Positions 1-8,212 of a stretch of DNA of 27,035 nucleotides are shown piece after piece; positions within the stretch are counted from its first letter, which is position 1, and each line of letters begins with the position of its first letter. Source of the DNA: Cyanobacteria bacterium UBA7753 (GTDB taxonomy: Bacteria > Cyanobacteriota > Vampirovibrionia > Gastranaerophilales > Gastranaerophilaceae); contig DLEF01000031.1 of assembly GCA_002481545.1 (NCBI GenBank), forward strand, positions 1-27,035, read 5' to 3'. The translations under genes and the position numbers were made by a program. A model generated the notes under the pieces. That model made no database searches, had not been told where the DNA came from, and saw only the letters and a list, made by a program, of their open reading frames with translations.

Positions 1-71
1 TGTGACAAGCACAACCCGTACTATTCGTCTTGTTGCGTTAATCTTTGATACTCTTCTTTTGTCAGGTTAAA

Positions 72-98
72 GTAGGGTACGGTCTCCACCACACCAAT
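72..98 (+). repeat. GTAGG-type hairpin repeat, diverged copy
   Basis: A short intergenic copy of the GTAGG hairpin family seen at 14820, 24685, 25232 and 26974. It starts GTAGGGTACGGT and ends ACCACACC. The two halves can pair around a CTCC loop with two mismatches. It lies just downstream of the sigma-factor gene stop codon. Confidence 0.5.
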
Positions 99-145
99 AT
101 TTATGCTTTATTTAATCTTACGTTGTAATAATCCTATAAATTTGG

Positions 146-970
146 TTAGATAATACTTTTCTTGAGTCTTTCGGAACGTTTTTCGCTCAACAAATTCTTC
201 AATTTCATAATAGCTTGCGCGTGAACCTGACAAACTCTTGATTCGGAGATGTTCACGGCTTCGCCGATTTCTTTAAATGTCATGTTTTCGTGATAGTAAA
301 GAACCATTATCATACGTTCACGTTCAGGCAAACGTTTTAATGCTGCTTCTAATTGGTCTTTTACGCTCTTTTCTTCATATTCTTCGTGTGGCGCCTTATG
401 AGTGGAATCTTTGATAGTATCAATGACTTCCATGCTGTCTTCGCCGTTACCTTTTTTGTCATAAATAGATGTAATGGTTGTATCATCAGCAAGGATTTGG
501 TCTACCTTCTCGGTTTCCATACCCAATAATTCCGCGACTTCGGAACTTGTTGCAGGACGGCCGAACTGTTTCTTTAACTGCTCTTGTGCCTGTTTAACAC
601 TTCTTATTTTTCTTCTTACGCTTCTCGGCAAGAAGTCTTGCGATCTAATCTTATCTAAAATATTCCCTCTTATTCTGACAAGAGCGTACGTCTCAAATCT
701 CGCTCCGTTCTTAGGGGTATATTTCTCAACCGCATCAATCAAACCTTCTATACCATAGCTTGAAATATCTTCAAACGTAAACGTCGGGGGCAATGCTACC
801 TTAACACGACCGACAACGTATCTGGTAAGATATATGTATTGAACAATCAGCGTATCACGTAATTTTTTGTTACTGCGATCGTTAAAATACTCTTCCCAAA
901 CCTTTTCGAGTTCTTCGTCGGAAAGTCGTTTTATATTATTGTAACTGCTAAAACTGTTTTCGTTCTCCAT
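146..970 (-). CDS. fliA: FliA/WhiG-family RNA polymerase sigma factor
   Basis: An alternative sigma-70-type factor of 274 residues that would direct core RNA polymerase to a special promoter class. It has the region 2 block of the family (TFEDISSYGIEGLIDAVEKY, then FETYALVRIRGNILDKIR at about 93-110), the signature DFLPRSVRRK before region 3, and a C-terminal region 4 helix-turn-helix (MTFKEIGEAVNISESRVCQ, about 232-250). Region 1.1 is absent, as usual in this group. The RIRG and PRSVRRK signatures match the FliA/WhiG/SigD branch rather than RpoD. The start is the ATG preceded by AAGGTAGCGGG. No flagellar or chemotaxis genes lie in the window, so a motility role is only an analogy; general stress or developmental control is equally possible. 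The family call is firm; the symbol is by homology only. Confidence 0.9.
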   Translation of the reverse strand: MENENSFSSYNNIKRLSDEELEKVWEEYFNDRSNKKLRDTLIVQYIYLTRYVVGRVKVALPPTFTFEDISSYGIEGLIDAVEKYTPKNGARFETYALVRIRGNILDKIRSQDFLPRSVRRKIRSVKQAQEQLKKQFGRPATSSEVAELLGMETEKVDQILADDTTITSIYDKKGNGEDSMEVIDTIKDSTHKAPHEEYEEKSVKDQLEAALKRLPERERMIMVLYYHENMTFKEIGEAVNISESRVCQVHAQAIMKLKNLLSEKRSERLKKSII

Positions 971-1003
971 CCCGCTACCTTGGTAATAAGTGTTTACATT
1001 TTA

Positions 1004-1009
1004 ATTATA
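1004..1009 (-). promoter_or_regulatory. Candidate -10 box for the sigma-factor gene
   Basis: A perfect TATAAT on the minus strand about 34 nt upstream of the sigma-factor start codon. I find no convincing -35 at 16-18 bp, so this is a weak call. Confidence 0.3.
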
Positions 1010-1080
1010 TAGATTTGTAACAAATTTTTATCGTGTATATGTATGAACTTTTGTAAATTGACTAAAGTAACTATATGAGA

Positions 1081-1310
1081 GGGGGGTAAATGTAATGCAT
1101 AATTCGTAATGCATAATGAATAATTAAAGTTGGAGGCATGCACGGATTGATTATGAGATCCTTCGCTGTTATTTCAACGGTTTTATCTTTAACCTGCAGT
1201 TTATTGCTCAGGATGACAATTAAAGTACAATTTCACAAGTTACAACCCAGAACGTCACTCGCGCAACTGTCATTCTGAGCACATGCGGCAAATGTTGGTG
1301 CGAAGAATCT
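1081..1310. repeat. Intergenic repeats: G-motif and inverted pair of TGTCATYCTGAGC elements
   Basis: This gene-free stretch upstream of the sigma gene holds recognisable repeats. GGGGGGTAAATGTA sits at 1081-1094. Two copies of a widely distributed palindromic element bounded by TGTCATYCTGAGC and GCGAAGRATCT face each other: one on the minus strand at 1155-1218 (GAGATCCTTCGC to GCTCAGGATGACA), one on the plus strand at 1268-1310. The region between 1094 and 1150 contains a partial direct repetition of ATGCATAATNNGTAAT. I see no gene in 971-1413. Confidence 0.65.
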
Positions 1311-1316
1311 ATTTTT

Positions 1317-1414
1317 CTAGTTAAAAGTTCAAAGTTAATAACTATGCACTTTTAACTTTGCACTTTTGCACTCACTTAGTGCCCTAGTATCTTAGTATCC
1401 TTATAATTTACCCC
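1317..1414 (-). repeat. Composite intergenic repeat: GGGGTAAAT motif, octamer array and AAGTTAAAAGTGC tail
   Basis: Read on the minus strand, the element begins GGGGTAAAT using the last base of the response-regulator TAG stop codon. It continues with GATACTAA, GATACTAG and GGCACTAA, then GTGAGTGCAAA, and ends in an AT-rich tail rich in AAAGTTAAAAGTGCA. The same order of parts, with closely similar sequence, recurs on the plus strand at 11394-11490. Confidence 0.75.
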
Positions 1415-2688
1415 TAGCCTGCCATGCGCATGAAATACTCTACCCACTTGATAATAGAAGTTATTTCATAAGGTTTCGGCAAATACAAATCCGCACCTTT
1501 GCTTAAAATCAATGATTTATCATGCCTGTTTGACGTAACAATTACCTTGGAATTGCCGAAAAGGTTATTGTGTTTTATCTTTTCGCAAAGCTCAAGCCCT
1601 TGCATGTCTTCTCCGCTGTCTATTATAAATATTGCGGGGATATTGTCTTCTTCAAACTCTGTCATGACATCGTAGCCTTGGAGCTCTAAAGTAGTTCTTA
1701 AAAGCAATTCAAGTACGCTATCAGGCTCTAATACAACTATTTTTTTATTAACGCTTGGATTTTCTTCTATCTGACCTGATATTTTCGGTCGGTCGACGAT
1801 ATAGTTTGATTTTGCAGGCAATTTTGCAAGCGGTTTCAGACGCTGAAGTTTGTGCAAAATATGTTCGGGGTTGTCATAGGTATCGAATTTACTTGTTATA
1901 ACTCCGATAAGGAGCGATACAAATTCTATTCTTATTCCTGCTTCTTCGTCGCCTTGGAGGAGCATGTACCCGCGTTTTGTATCTTCATGCGAATAAAATT
2001 TCGGTGCGACCGCATCGAACGCCGTCGTAAAGTATGATGCAAACCTTTCTGCGACATAGGAAGATGTTATAACCATAAATTCCGTATCCGACAATTGTCC
2101 GATAAAATCGTTTTCCGAAAGCGCGGATTTCATAATAGCAACAAGCGTTTTTATAACCTTATCTCCCGCAAACTCGGAATACATTTCAACATACTGTTTA
2201 AAGTTTTCCACGCTTATTGATAAAACCGCCCAATCTTTGCTGTCCGCAAGCGTTCGTTTGAGTGCGCGGACACAGTATTTTGCGTTCGGAAGGAGAGTTT
2301 TATTGTCGAGGTTTGTCTCAAGCTCCCTTCTTATATGCGCTTTTATTCTGAATTGAAATTCTTTAAAATTGACAGGCTCGCTTATAAAATCATCCGCGCC
2401 CGCCTCTAATGTTTTTATTTTGTCGTCTATACTGTCAGATTTTGACAGTGCAACGATAACAGGTCTGATGTTATATGTAAGCACCCTTATTTTTTTACAA
2501 AACTCGGACAATTCCTCGGGAATACTATCAGACACAATAATCATATCAGGTTCAAGCGTTTGGATAAAAACAAGCGCATCTTTAATAGTCCTTGCTATTT
2601 GAACCATGATGTTTTTATCTGCAAGATTTTTTTTGTATTTTACGGAAAGTTCTTTTCTTGTATCTATGATTAAGATGTTACAGAGCAT
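1414..2688 (-). CDS. Response regulator with REC - degenerate GGDEF - REC architecture
   Basis: A 424-residue signalling protein with three domains. The N-terminal receiver (about 1-120) looks degenerate: the acidic residue expected four positions before the conserved proline is Ser53 (Asp54 is next to it), and the conserved Lys is Glu in the ADDFISEPVN stretch. The middle (about 130-300) resembles a GGDEF diguanylate-cyclase fold, but the signature is replaced by QLSDTEF, so cyclase activity is unlikely. The C-terminal receiver (about 318-420) keeps the phospho-acceptor Asp357 (FIIDSGED) and Lys405 (LPKPYE), so phosphorylation probably occurs there. The start overlaps the kinase gene by 19 bp and has GGAGG 10 nt upstream, implying translational coupling. 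No DNA-binding domain is visible; output is probably by protein interaction. The stop codon abuts a repeat element. Confidence 0.85.
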   Translation of the reverse strand: MLCNILIIDTRKELSVKYKKNLADKNIMVQIARTIKDALVFIQTLEPDMIIVSDSIPEELSEFCKKIRVLTYNIRPVIVALSKSDSIDDKIKTLEAGADDFISEPVNFKEFQFRIKAHIRRELETNLDNKTLLPNAKYCVRALKRTLADSKDWAVLSISVENFKQYVEMYSEFAGDKVIKTLVAIMKSALSENDFIGQLSDTEFMVITSSYVAERFASYFTTAFDAVAPKFYSHEDTKRGYMLLQGDEEAGIRIEFVSLLIGVITSKFDTYDNPEHILHKLQRLKPLAKLPAKSNYIVDRPKISGQIEENPSVNKKIVVLEPDSVLELLLRTTLELQGYDVMTEFEEDNIPAIFIIDSGEDMQGLELCEKIKHNNLFGNSKVIVTSNRHDKSLILSKGADLYLPKPYEITSIIKWVEYFMRMAG

Positions 2689-3377
2689 CTGGCATGATCC
2701 TCCATACTGTATTGCGGAAATTCCAATTCAAAACGGGTGCCGTGACCTGTGTTTTTGAACGAGATTTTCCCTTTCATCTTTTCGGTCAACGATTTTGTGA
2801 TAAACAAGCCGAGCCCCGAACCTTGGGTTTTACGGGTGAGCGGGTTATCTATCCTTGAGAATTTCTCAAATATTTTATCCGCATATTTTTCATCTATTCC
2901 GCAGCCTTCATCCTGTACATAGATAATAACGGATTTATCCGTCTCTTTTGTGGAAACTTTCACGGTTGAGCCCGGCTCTGAATATTTACAAGCGTTTTCA
3001 ACCAGATTAATTAATATTTGTTCCAATTTATCCGCATCCGCATATATTGCGGGATCGTCTTTAGCGAGGTTTAATTCAAATTTATAATTTCCGTATTTTT
3101 GTTTTATTATCTGGATTACGGTTGATATTGAATAATTGACCGATGTTTTTTTGAACACTAACTTTTCATCAGGAATTTTTGTAACCGATAAAATATTTTC
3201 AACAAGGTGGATAAGCCTGTTGGATTGCTGTTCAATAATCTTTAAAAACTTCTTTTTAGATTCATCGTCCAACTTGTCCCAAGAAGACAACATTGTCTGC
3301 GCAAACCCTCTTATACTGGTCAGAGGAGTTCTCATTTCATGTGATACGGTGGAAATAAATTCTTCTTCATTCTTCAT
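2670..3377 (-). CDS. Soluble histidine kinase (HisKA-HATPase core only)
   Basis: A 235-residue sensor kinase reduced to its catalytic core. It should autophosphorylate His13 and pass phosphate to the adjacent regulator. The H box is FISTVSHEMRTPLTSI (8-22). The ATPase domain has the N box (INLVENACKYS, Asn128), G1 (DEGCGID, 156-162), F box (FEKF, 170-173), G2 (GSGLGL, 186-191) and G3 (GHGT). No transmembrane or sensory domain precedes the H box, and an in-frame stop lies six codons upstream of the ATG, so the missing input domain is not a start-choice artefact. Input probably comes from another protein. The first gene of the kinase-regulator operon. No SD precedes the ATG; an extended -10 box places the transcript start at the ATG. 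Confidence 0.92.
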   Translation of the reverse strand: MKNEEEFISTVSHEMRTPLTSIRGFAQTMLSSWDKLDDESKKKFLKIIEQQSNRLIHLVENILSVTKIPDEKLVFKKTSVNYSISTVIQIIKQKYGNYKFELNLAKDDPAIYADADKLEQILINLVENACKYSEPGSTVKVSTKETDKSVIIYVQDEGCGIDEKYADKIFEKFSRIDNPLTRKTQGSGLGLFITKSLTEKMKGKISFKNTGHGTRFELEFPQYSMEDHARCSVTS

Positions 3378-3383
3378 AACTTG

Positions 3384-3412
3384 ATTATAGCATTAAATGC
3401 GGTTTTTGTAAC
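3384..3412 (-). promoter_or_regulatory. Extended -10 promoter of the kinase operon, predicted leaderless
   Basis: On the minus strand TGCTATAAT (extended -10, hexamer 3384-3389) is preceded 17 bp upstream by GTTACA (3407-3412, 4 of 6 to consensus). Counting seven bases from the last T puts +1 on the A of the kinase ATG. Confidence 0.55.
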
Positions 3413-3497
3413 TTGATATTACACAATATCTCCATGGGTAGCAAAAATTTAAGTTCAGATACATTATACAGGTATAAGTTTTTCTATAGGAAATATC

Positions 3498-4472
3498 ATG
3501 CCGATAACAAATTTTCCCAAGATTTCGGGAATAGCAAAAAATAATATAAAGATAACTATAAACGAAAAAAAACTGCGTAAAACTCTTTCCGCAAGAGGTG
3601 TTATGCAGCCGGATATACTTGATTTATCAACCTCCAAGACAAAGAAAAAAGGGCTTTTGGCAACCGTTGCAACTGTTTTTTCAACAGGAATAGGCGCAAC
3701 AATAAAAAAACATTTCCAAAATTCGGCATTAAATAAGATTGATAAAAGGTTCGACGCTTTGCAACAGGATTTGCCGAGAGTAAAAGATACTTTCCAAGAT
3801 GTATTTATGCGCAAAGATATAGACACTAAAGAAACCTCCGCAATGCTTGAAAGATATCGCGATATAGAAAAACTGAGAGTTACGGGAACAAAAGACGATT
3901 ATATAAAGGCATTATTTAAAGAGGCAAAGAAAAACTTTGGATTCGGGGATATTGATATCCCTTTGCATATTGATGATGTTATAGACAACAGCGAAAAATG
4001 CGCAGGGAGTACAAAAGATTTGATGAATCAGGGTATTCATATAAAGCGAAACCGCACAAATATGAGCCATATGAACGTTATTCATCACGAATTGAGGCAT
4101 GAAAAACAAAATTATATAGCGTTTAATTATGACAAAGAAGAGTACGTAAAAACAGCTATAAAATCGGTATACAAAGAGGCAAAATCAAATAAAGATGATT
4201 TTCTGTATGACACAGTTAAAAATATCTCGTTTGAACAATATTACGATGATATGCAGGATGCCGCAAAAAATGATATATACCTGATTGAGAAAATGTACGG
4301 CAAAGCAGACAAATCAAAGCTTAGCGAAAAAGACTGCGAGTTTGCCCGTAAGTGTTTGAAGGCAAAAGAAAGCAGAGTGAGCGGAAAAGTAAATTATAAA
4401 GCATACAAAAACAATTTCCTTGAAAAAGATGCTTTCCATGCCGGCGACACCATAGATAAACTTTTGGGATAA
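3498..4472 (+). CDS. Lineage-type protein with HELRH zinc-peptidase motif
   Basis: A 324-residue protein that I cannot assign to a named family. The sequence VIHHELRHEKQ carries a classical HExxH motif (His197, Glu198, His201), typical of zinc metallopeptidases. The third ligand is not certain; acidic residues around YDKEEYV (about 209-215) and FEQYYDD (about 245) are candidates. An Ala/Thr-rich hydrophobic stretch lies at about 52-68 (GLLATVATVFSTGIGATI), between lysine clusters, and could touch a membrane; no cleavable signal peptide is seen. The N-terminus, MPITNFPKISGI, resembles two other orphan proteins in the window. AGGAAAT precedes the ATG. The gene is divergent from the kinase operon, and its stop codon lies 3 nt from that of the convergent MFS gene. 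The peptidase call is inference from the motif. Confidence 0.7.
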   Translation: MPITNFPKISGIAKNNIKITINEKKLRKTLSARGVMQPDILDLSTSKTKKKGLLATVATVFSTGIGATIKKHFQNSALNKIDKRFDALQQDLPRVKDTFQDVFMRKDIDTKETSAMLERYRDIEKLRVTGTKDDYIKALFKEAKKNFGFGDIDIPLHIDDVIDNSEKCAGSTKDLMNQGIHIKRNRTNMSHMNVIHHELRHEKQNYIAFNYDKEEYVKTAIKSVYKEAKSNKDDFLYDTVKNISFEQYYDDMQDAAKNDIYLIEKMYGKADKSKLSEKDCEFARKCLKAKESRVSGKVNYKAYKNNFLEKDAFHAGDTIDKLLG

Positions 4473-4475
4473 ATA

Positions 4476-5843
4476 TTATACGTTGTTGTATAAATCGTGT
4501 TCGTATTTATCATGCCAGTGATTGTCGTCATCATCGTCATCATCTTTGTGGTCGTCTTTGTGTTTAATATATTCCGCATGGTTGATTAAACGTTTTGTCT
4601 TAGCGCTTTCATCTATTCTGAATACGTTAATGAACGAGAATATTGCAAGAACAACCGCAAGTGAAAATATAGCGATATAAGAAGAGTTACTTGATGCCAT
4701 AACTCCGTTCGGATTCATAACAGGCTTGAACATATCAAGGAAACATCCGACAACGTTACCCAAAACCGCAACGGTCAGATAAAATCCGCAAATCATTACA
4801 CTGACTGCAGTATTTGCAACTTTTTCTCCGTTGAAATCATGGAGTAACGGAACCAAAAGCGGTGAAAGGCTTGCGCCAAACGCTATTGTACAGAACAATA
4901 CTGCAATAAGCGGAGTCCTTATATCAAAACATACACAGGCTAATATTGCAGAAAATACAAACAGAGTGTTGAAACTCGTCACTCTTAAAAATATTGTTCT
5001 TCTGTTCAATGCAGCCTTGCTCCATACGGCAAGGATTGAACCTGATATTGCATATAACCCGCCCATTATGGATAGCACCGTTGCAGATTTCATTACAGGC
5101 ATGAGACAAAAATCTTCAAGGAATTTTTTACCTATAACCGTTTGAACAACGTAATACAGCCCGTAGTTCAGGCATGCAAACGCATACAAGCTAAAGTTTT
5201 TCTTGTTTTCAAAAGTTTCTTTATACAATTCCAAGTCCATATGGACTGATTTATCAATTTCCTGATGTGAAACTGATTTGTTTCTGTCTATTATCATAAA
5301 CAGAGCACAAGCGATTGAGCTTATAACCCCTGTGAGGACAAAAGCCTCTCTCCAACCGACTTTATCAACAACCATTACAAGCGGAGCATTTGCAATAATT
5401 CCGCCCAAATACCCGATTAACAGGATAAATGAGAGAACAACTCCAAAGTTTCTCTTAGGGACAAGTCTTCTTGTTTCGTTTATCAAACCGATATAGAAGG
5501 TTGCGGAACCTAAACCGATTAAAACTCGGCTAAAGTACAACAACGGCAATGATTGTGAGAACGGAAACATTAAACTACCGCCTAAAAACAGCAGAGAACC
5601 TACCGTAATAACTCTGAAACCGCCGAACCTTGCAATAAGAATACCTATTACAAGCTGACTCAGTGCGTATATATACATAAACGCGGCACCGAGAGAGGTA
5701 ATACTTTGCGCGGTGGTATGCAAATCATTTTGCAATACATCAAATACGGCACCCGGAACGGCAACTCTTTGGATATTTGCCGCAAAATACAGGATTGAAC
5801 CCAGTGCTATTAATGATATCTCTGCTCCCGTAATCTTCTTCAT
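4476..5843 (-). CDS. MFS transporter with Asp/His-rich C-terminal tail
   Basis: A 455-residue inner-membrane carrier with about 12 hydrophobic segments in two halves separated by a hydrophilic loop (about 185-215), as in the major facilitator superfamily. The loop between segments 2 and 3 has a loosely conserved RFGGFRVITVGS motif, and SRVLIGLGSATFYIGLINE matches a typical helix-4 region. The substrate is unknown; organic anion or sugar-phosphate type carriers are possible. The last 28 residues (428-455) are exceptional: five His, eleven Asp with seven in a row, and little else, suggesting a cytosolic metal-binding or disordered tail. The encoding DNA is a run of near-GAT/GAC triplets and could vary by slippage. 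There is no SD at the ATG; a -10 box lies just upstream. Confidence 0.85.
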   Translation of the reverse strand: MKKITGAEISLIALGSILYFAANIQRVAVPGAVFDVLQNDLHTTAQSITSLGAAFMYIYALSQLVIGILIARFGGFRVITVGSLLFLGGSLMFPFSQSLPLLYFSRVLIGLGSATFYIGLINETRRLVPKRNFGVVLSFILLIGYLGGIIANAPLVMVVDKVGWREAFVLTGVISSIACALFMIIDRNKSVSHQEIDKSVHMDLELYKETFENKKNFSLYAFACLNYGLYYVVQTVIGKKFLEDFCLMPVMKSATVLSIMGGLYAISGSILAVWSKAALNRRTIFLRVTSFNTLFVFSAILACVCFDIRTPLIAVLFCTIAFGASLSPLLVPLLHDFNGEKVANTAVSVMICGFYLTVAVLGNVVGCFLDMFKPVMNPNGVMASSNSSYIAIFSLAVVLAIFSFINVFRIDESAKTKRLINHAEYIKHKDDHKDDDDDDDNHWHDKYEHDLYNNV

Positions 5844-5852
5844 AATGTAATT

Positions 5853-5881
5853 ATTCTACATCCGACAAAAATTTTGTTCAA
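5853..5881 (-). promoter_or_regulatory. Promoter of the MFS gene, near-leaderless
   Basis: The minus strand has TTGAAC (5876-5881), a 17-bp spacer and TAGAAT (5853-5858). The expected start lies about 3 nt before the ATG, which lacks an SD. Confidence 0.45.
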
Positions 5882-5882
5882 A

Positions 5883-5916
5883 GTTTCTAAAGTTATATAA
5901 AGAAAACTTTAGAAAC
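5883..5916. promoter_or_regulatory. 12-bp perfect inverted repeat upstream of the MFS promoter
   Basis: GTTTCTAAAGTT (5883-5894) and its exact complement AACTTTAGAAAC (5905-5916) are separated by 10 nt. No T-tract follows, so it is not a terminator. It lies directly upstream of the MFS -35 box, a position suited to a dimeric regulator. The regulator is unknown. Confidence 0.5.
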
Positions 5917-6108
5917 ATTCTTGGTGGCGTTCATATCACACTGTTTTAGTTGACTTGATGTATAAACAGCTTTATATAACGTACAAATTATTTACCCCTG
6001 CCCTGTTTTTATGATAAAATTGTCAGGAGGTAAATATTAAAGTCGGTTGAACGACAGTAAAAGTATAATATTTACATTCAGTGGCAAGTATGTCAGGAGA
6101 TTATAATT

Positions 6109-7845
6109 ATGAGAATGTCAAAACTTTTTGTTCAAACATTGAGAGAATTTCCGTCAGATGCGGAAGTTGTTTCACATAAATTGCTTGTAAAAGCAGGATA
6201 TATAAAAAAACTTACAAGCGGGGTTTACACCTATTTACCGCTAATGTGGAGAGTTTTAAAGAAGATTGAAAACATTACAAGAGAAGAAATGGATAATGCA
6301 GGTGCTCAAGAACTCCTTATGCCGTTCCTTCAACCGAAAGAATTGTGGGTTGAATCAGGCAGATGGGAAGCATACGGAAAAGAGCTTATGCGTTTGCGCG
6401 ACAGACACGACAGAGAAATGTGCCTCGGACCTACGCACGAAGAAATTATTACCTCTGTTGCCCGTGACATTCTTAAATCATATAAACAATTACCGATGAA
6501 TTTATACCAAATCCAATCTAAATTCAGAGATGAGGTCAGACCTCGTTTCGGACTTCTCAGAGGTCGTGAATTTATTATGAAAGACGGCTACAGTTTCGGT
6601 ATGACTCAGGAAGATTTGGACAAAGAATACAAAAATATGGCAGATACATATACAAGAATCTTCAACAGATGCGGTCTGCCGACTAAAGCAGTACAATCCG
6701 ACAGCGGAGCCATAGGCGGAAATGTAAGCCATGAATATATGGTTATCACGGATACCGATGCAGGCGAAAACGACGTATTCTACTGTGATGATTGCGATTA
6801 CGCAGCAAACTCAAACCATGCGGTTTCTAATTTGCCAAAAGCTGTTGTTGACGGCAAAGAATGCGGATTGATCGAAAAGAAAATCGTTGATACTCCGAAC
6901 ACTAAAACAATAGAAGAATTAAGCGATTTTTTGAAAGTTCCTCAAAGTATCATTTGCAAATGTCTTGTTTATATCGCTGATAAAAAACCTATCTTGGCTT
7001 ATATCAGAGGAGATAAGCAGGTTGAGGAAACAAAACTTATGAACGCAGTAGGCGCAACAGATATCCGTATCGCAACAGCGGAAGAGATTGAAGAGTTGAT
7101 GCAAAAGAACGGATTTAGTGCAAGAGCAGGGTTCATCAGTGCAATCGGAATTAAGGATATCAAGATTATTGCCGATAATACGGTTAAAGAGATGAAAAAC
7201 TTTGTGGTCGGGATAAACGAAAACGATAAACACCTTGTAGGTGCAAACCTTGAGGATATTCAGGTTAAAGATTTCGCTGATTTCAGACTCGTTGAGGCAG
7301 GCGAATTTTGTCCTAAATGCGGTAAACCGCTCAAGGTAACGAGAGGTATCGAGGTCGGAAACATCTTCCAACTCGGAACAAAATACTCAAAACCAATGAA
7401 TGCCGTATACTTAGATAAAGACGGCAAAGCTAAACCTTATGTAATGGGTTGTTACGGTATCGGTATCACCAGAACCGCAGCGGCTGCCGTAGAGGCACAC
7501 TATGACGAACACGGGATAAAATGGCCTATCTCCATTGCTCCGTATCACGTAATAGTTGTACCTGTCAGCGGTAATGACGAAAAACAAAAATTCGTTGCGG
7601 AAGATATTTACAAAAAATTATCCGATAAGGGTATTGAAGTTGTAATCGACGACAGAAACGAAAGACCGGGAGTTAAGTTCAAAGATGCCGATTTAATCGG
7701 GTTCCCGTTCAGAATAACCGTAGGTAAAACGGTCGCTGACGGTAAGGTTGAATTTGTAACCCGTGAAACAGGCGAAAAAGTTGAAATGACACCTGACGAG
7801 GCTATAAACACAGTTGTCGAAAAGATAACGGAAGCTTTGAAATAA
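6109..7845 (+). CDS. proS: Prolyl-tRNA synthetase, bacterial type with editing insertion
   Basis: Charges tRNA-Pro with proline in the cytoplasm; class II synthetase of 578 residues, close to the usual bacterial length. The N-terminal catalytic part shows motif 1 with LPLMWRVLKKIE, the LGPTHEE block, and motif 2 (FRDEVRPRFGLLRGREFIMKD). An insertion of YbaK-like editing type spans about 225-385 and would clear mischarged Ala-tRNA. Motif 3 is MGCYGIGITRT. A C-terminal anticodon-binding domain (about 470-570) contains PYHVIVVPVSG. CxxC pairs are present at YCDDCDY and FCPKCGK. The first of two nearby ATGs is preferred, because AGGAG lies 9 nt upstream of it. A strong bidirectional terminator follows. 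Confidence 0.97.
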   Translation: MRMSKLFVQTLREFPSDAEVVSHKLLVKAGYIKKLTSGVYTYLPLMWRVLKKIENITREEMDNAGAQELLMPFLQPKELWVESGRWEAYGKELMRLRDRHDREMCLGPTHEEIITSVARDILKSYKQLPMNLYQIQSKFRDEVRPRFGLLRGREFIMKDGYSFGMTQEDLDKEYKNMADTYTRIFNRCGLPTKAVQSDSGAIGGNVSHEYMVITDTDAGENDVFYCDDCDYAANSNHAVSNLPKAVVDGKECGLIEKKIVDTPNTKTIEELSDFLKVPQSIICKCLVYIADKKPILAYIRGDKQVEETKLMNAVGATDIRIATAEEIEELMQKNGFSARAGFISAIGIKDIKIIADNTVKEMKNFVVGINENDKHLVGANLEDIQVKDFADFRLVEAGEFCPKCGKPLKVTRGIEVGNIFQLGTKYSKPMNAVYLDKDGKAKPYVMGCYGIGITRTAAAAVEAHYDEHGIKWPISIAPYHVIVVPVSGNDEKQKFVAEDIYKKLSDKGIEVVIDDRNERPGVKFKDADLIGFPFRITVGKTVADGKVEFVTRETGEKVEMTPDEAINTVVEKITEALK

Positions 7846-7863
7846 GGTTAAATACAAATAATC

Positions 7864-7900
7864 AAAAAAGAGGTTTATTATATATAAACCTCTTTTTTTT
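7864..7900. terminator. Bidirectional intrinsic terminator between proS and the antitoxin gene
   Basis: A perfect 14-bp stem (7864-7877 with 7885-7898, AAAAAAGAGGTTTA) around a 7-nt loop, with T-runs in both directions. It serves convergent proS and the toxin-antitoxin operon and touches the antitoxin stop codon. Confidence 0.9.
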
Positions 7901-8212
7901 CTATGTTAAATACTTTAATCTTAAATCTATATCAAAACCAAGAGCTTTTATTATAACTGCAATAGTCGGAAATTCAGGAGTGACCTCTTTTCTGAAAAGT
8001 TTATAAAAATATGTACGGTTTATACCGCATTTTTTTGCAAATTCACTAACCGAACCATGTAATTTTATTAATGGTTTTAAAGAATTTAAGAACACTTCCG
8101 CATTATTGTCTTTCATATATTCATTTAACAACTCGGTTATATATGCTTTTTGCATTTCAACATCATCTTTTAAATAATCAAGCGTATTGTATTCAGGCAT
8201 TTTATTTTTCAT
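7901..8212 (-). CDS. Type II antitoxin, HigA-like addiction-module antidote
   Basis: A 103-residue DNA-binding antitoxin. The N-terminal half (YNTLDYLKDDVEMQKAYITELLNEY) matches the conserved opening of the TIGR02684-type antidote family, and the C-terminal half has a helix-turn-helix (SVSEFAKKCGINRTYFYKLF, about 54-73) followed by PEFPTIAVIIKALGFDIDLRL. It should neutralise the toxin by direct binding and repress the operon. It follows the toxin gene and overlaps it by 11 bp, with AAAGG before its ATG. Toxin-first order is normal for this subfamily. Confidence 0.88.
   Translation of the reverse strand: MKNKMPEYNTLDYLKDDVEMQKAYITELLNEYMKDNNAEVFLNSLKPLIKLHGSVSEFAKKCGINRTYFYKLFRKEVTPEFPTIAVIIKALGFDIDLRLKYLT

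Noticed and set aside
1..85. A minus-strand open frame ending at 38-40 (TAG) that could be the tail of a gene.
   Set aside because: It is only about 28 codons long, contains part of the GTAGG repeat, and has no start signal.
3464..3826. A 120-codon open frame antisense to the HELRH gene.
   Set aside because: A shadow frame: the opposite strand has an SD and a recognisable HExxH motif.
5883..5916. The inverted repeat considered as an intrinsic terminator.
   Set aside because: No T-tract follows on either strand, and it lies between divergent genes.
6010..6108. The proS leader considered as a T-box or other riboswitch.
   Set aside because: The stretch is short, and no T-box core, antiterminator or stable stem is visible.
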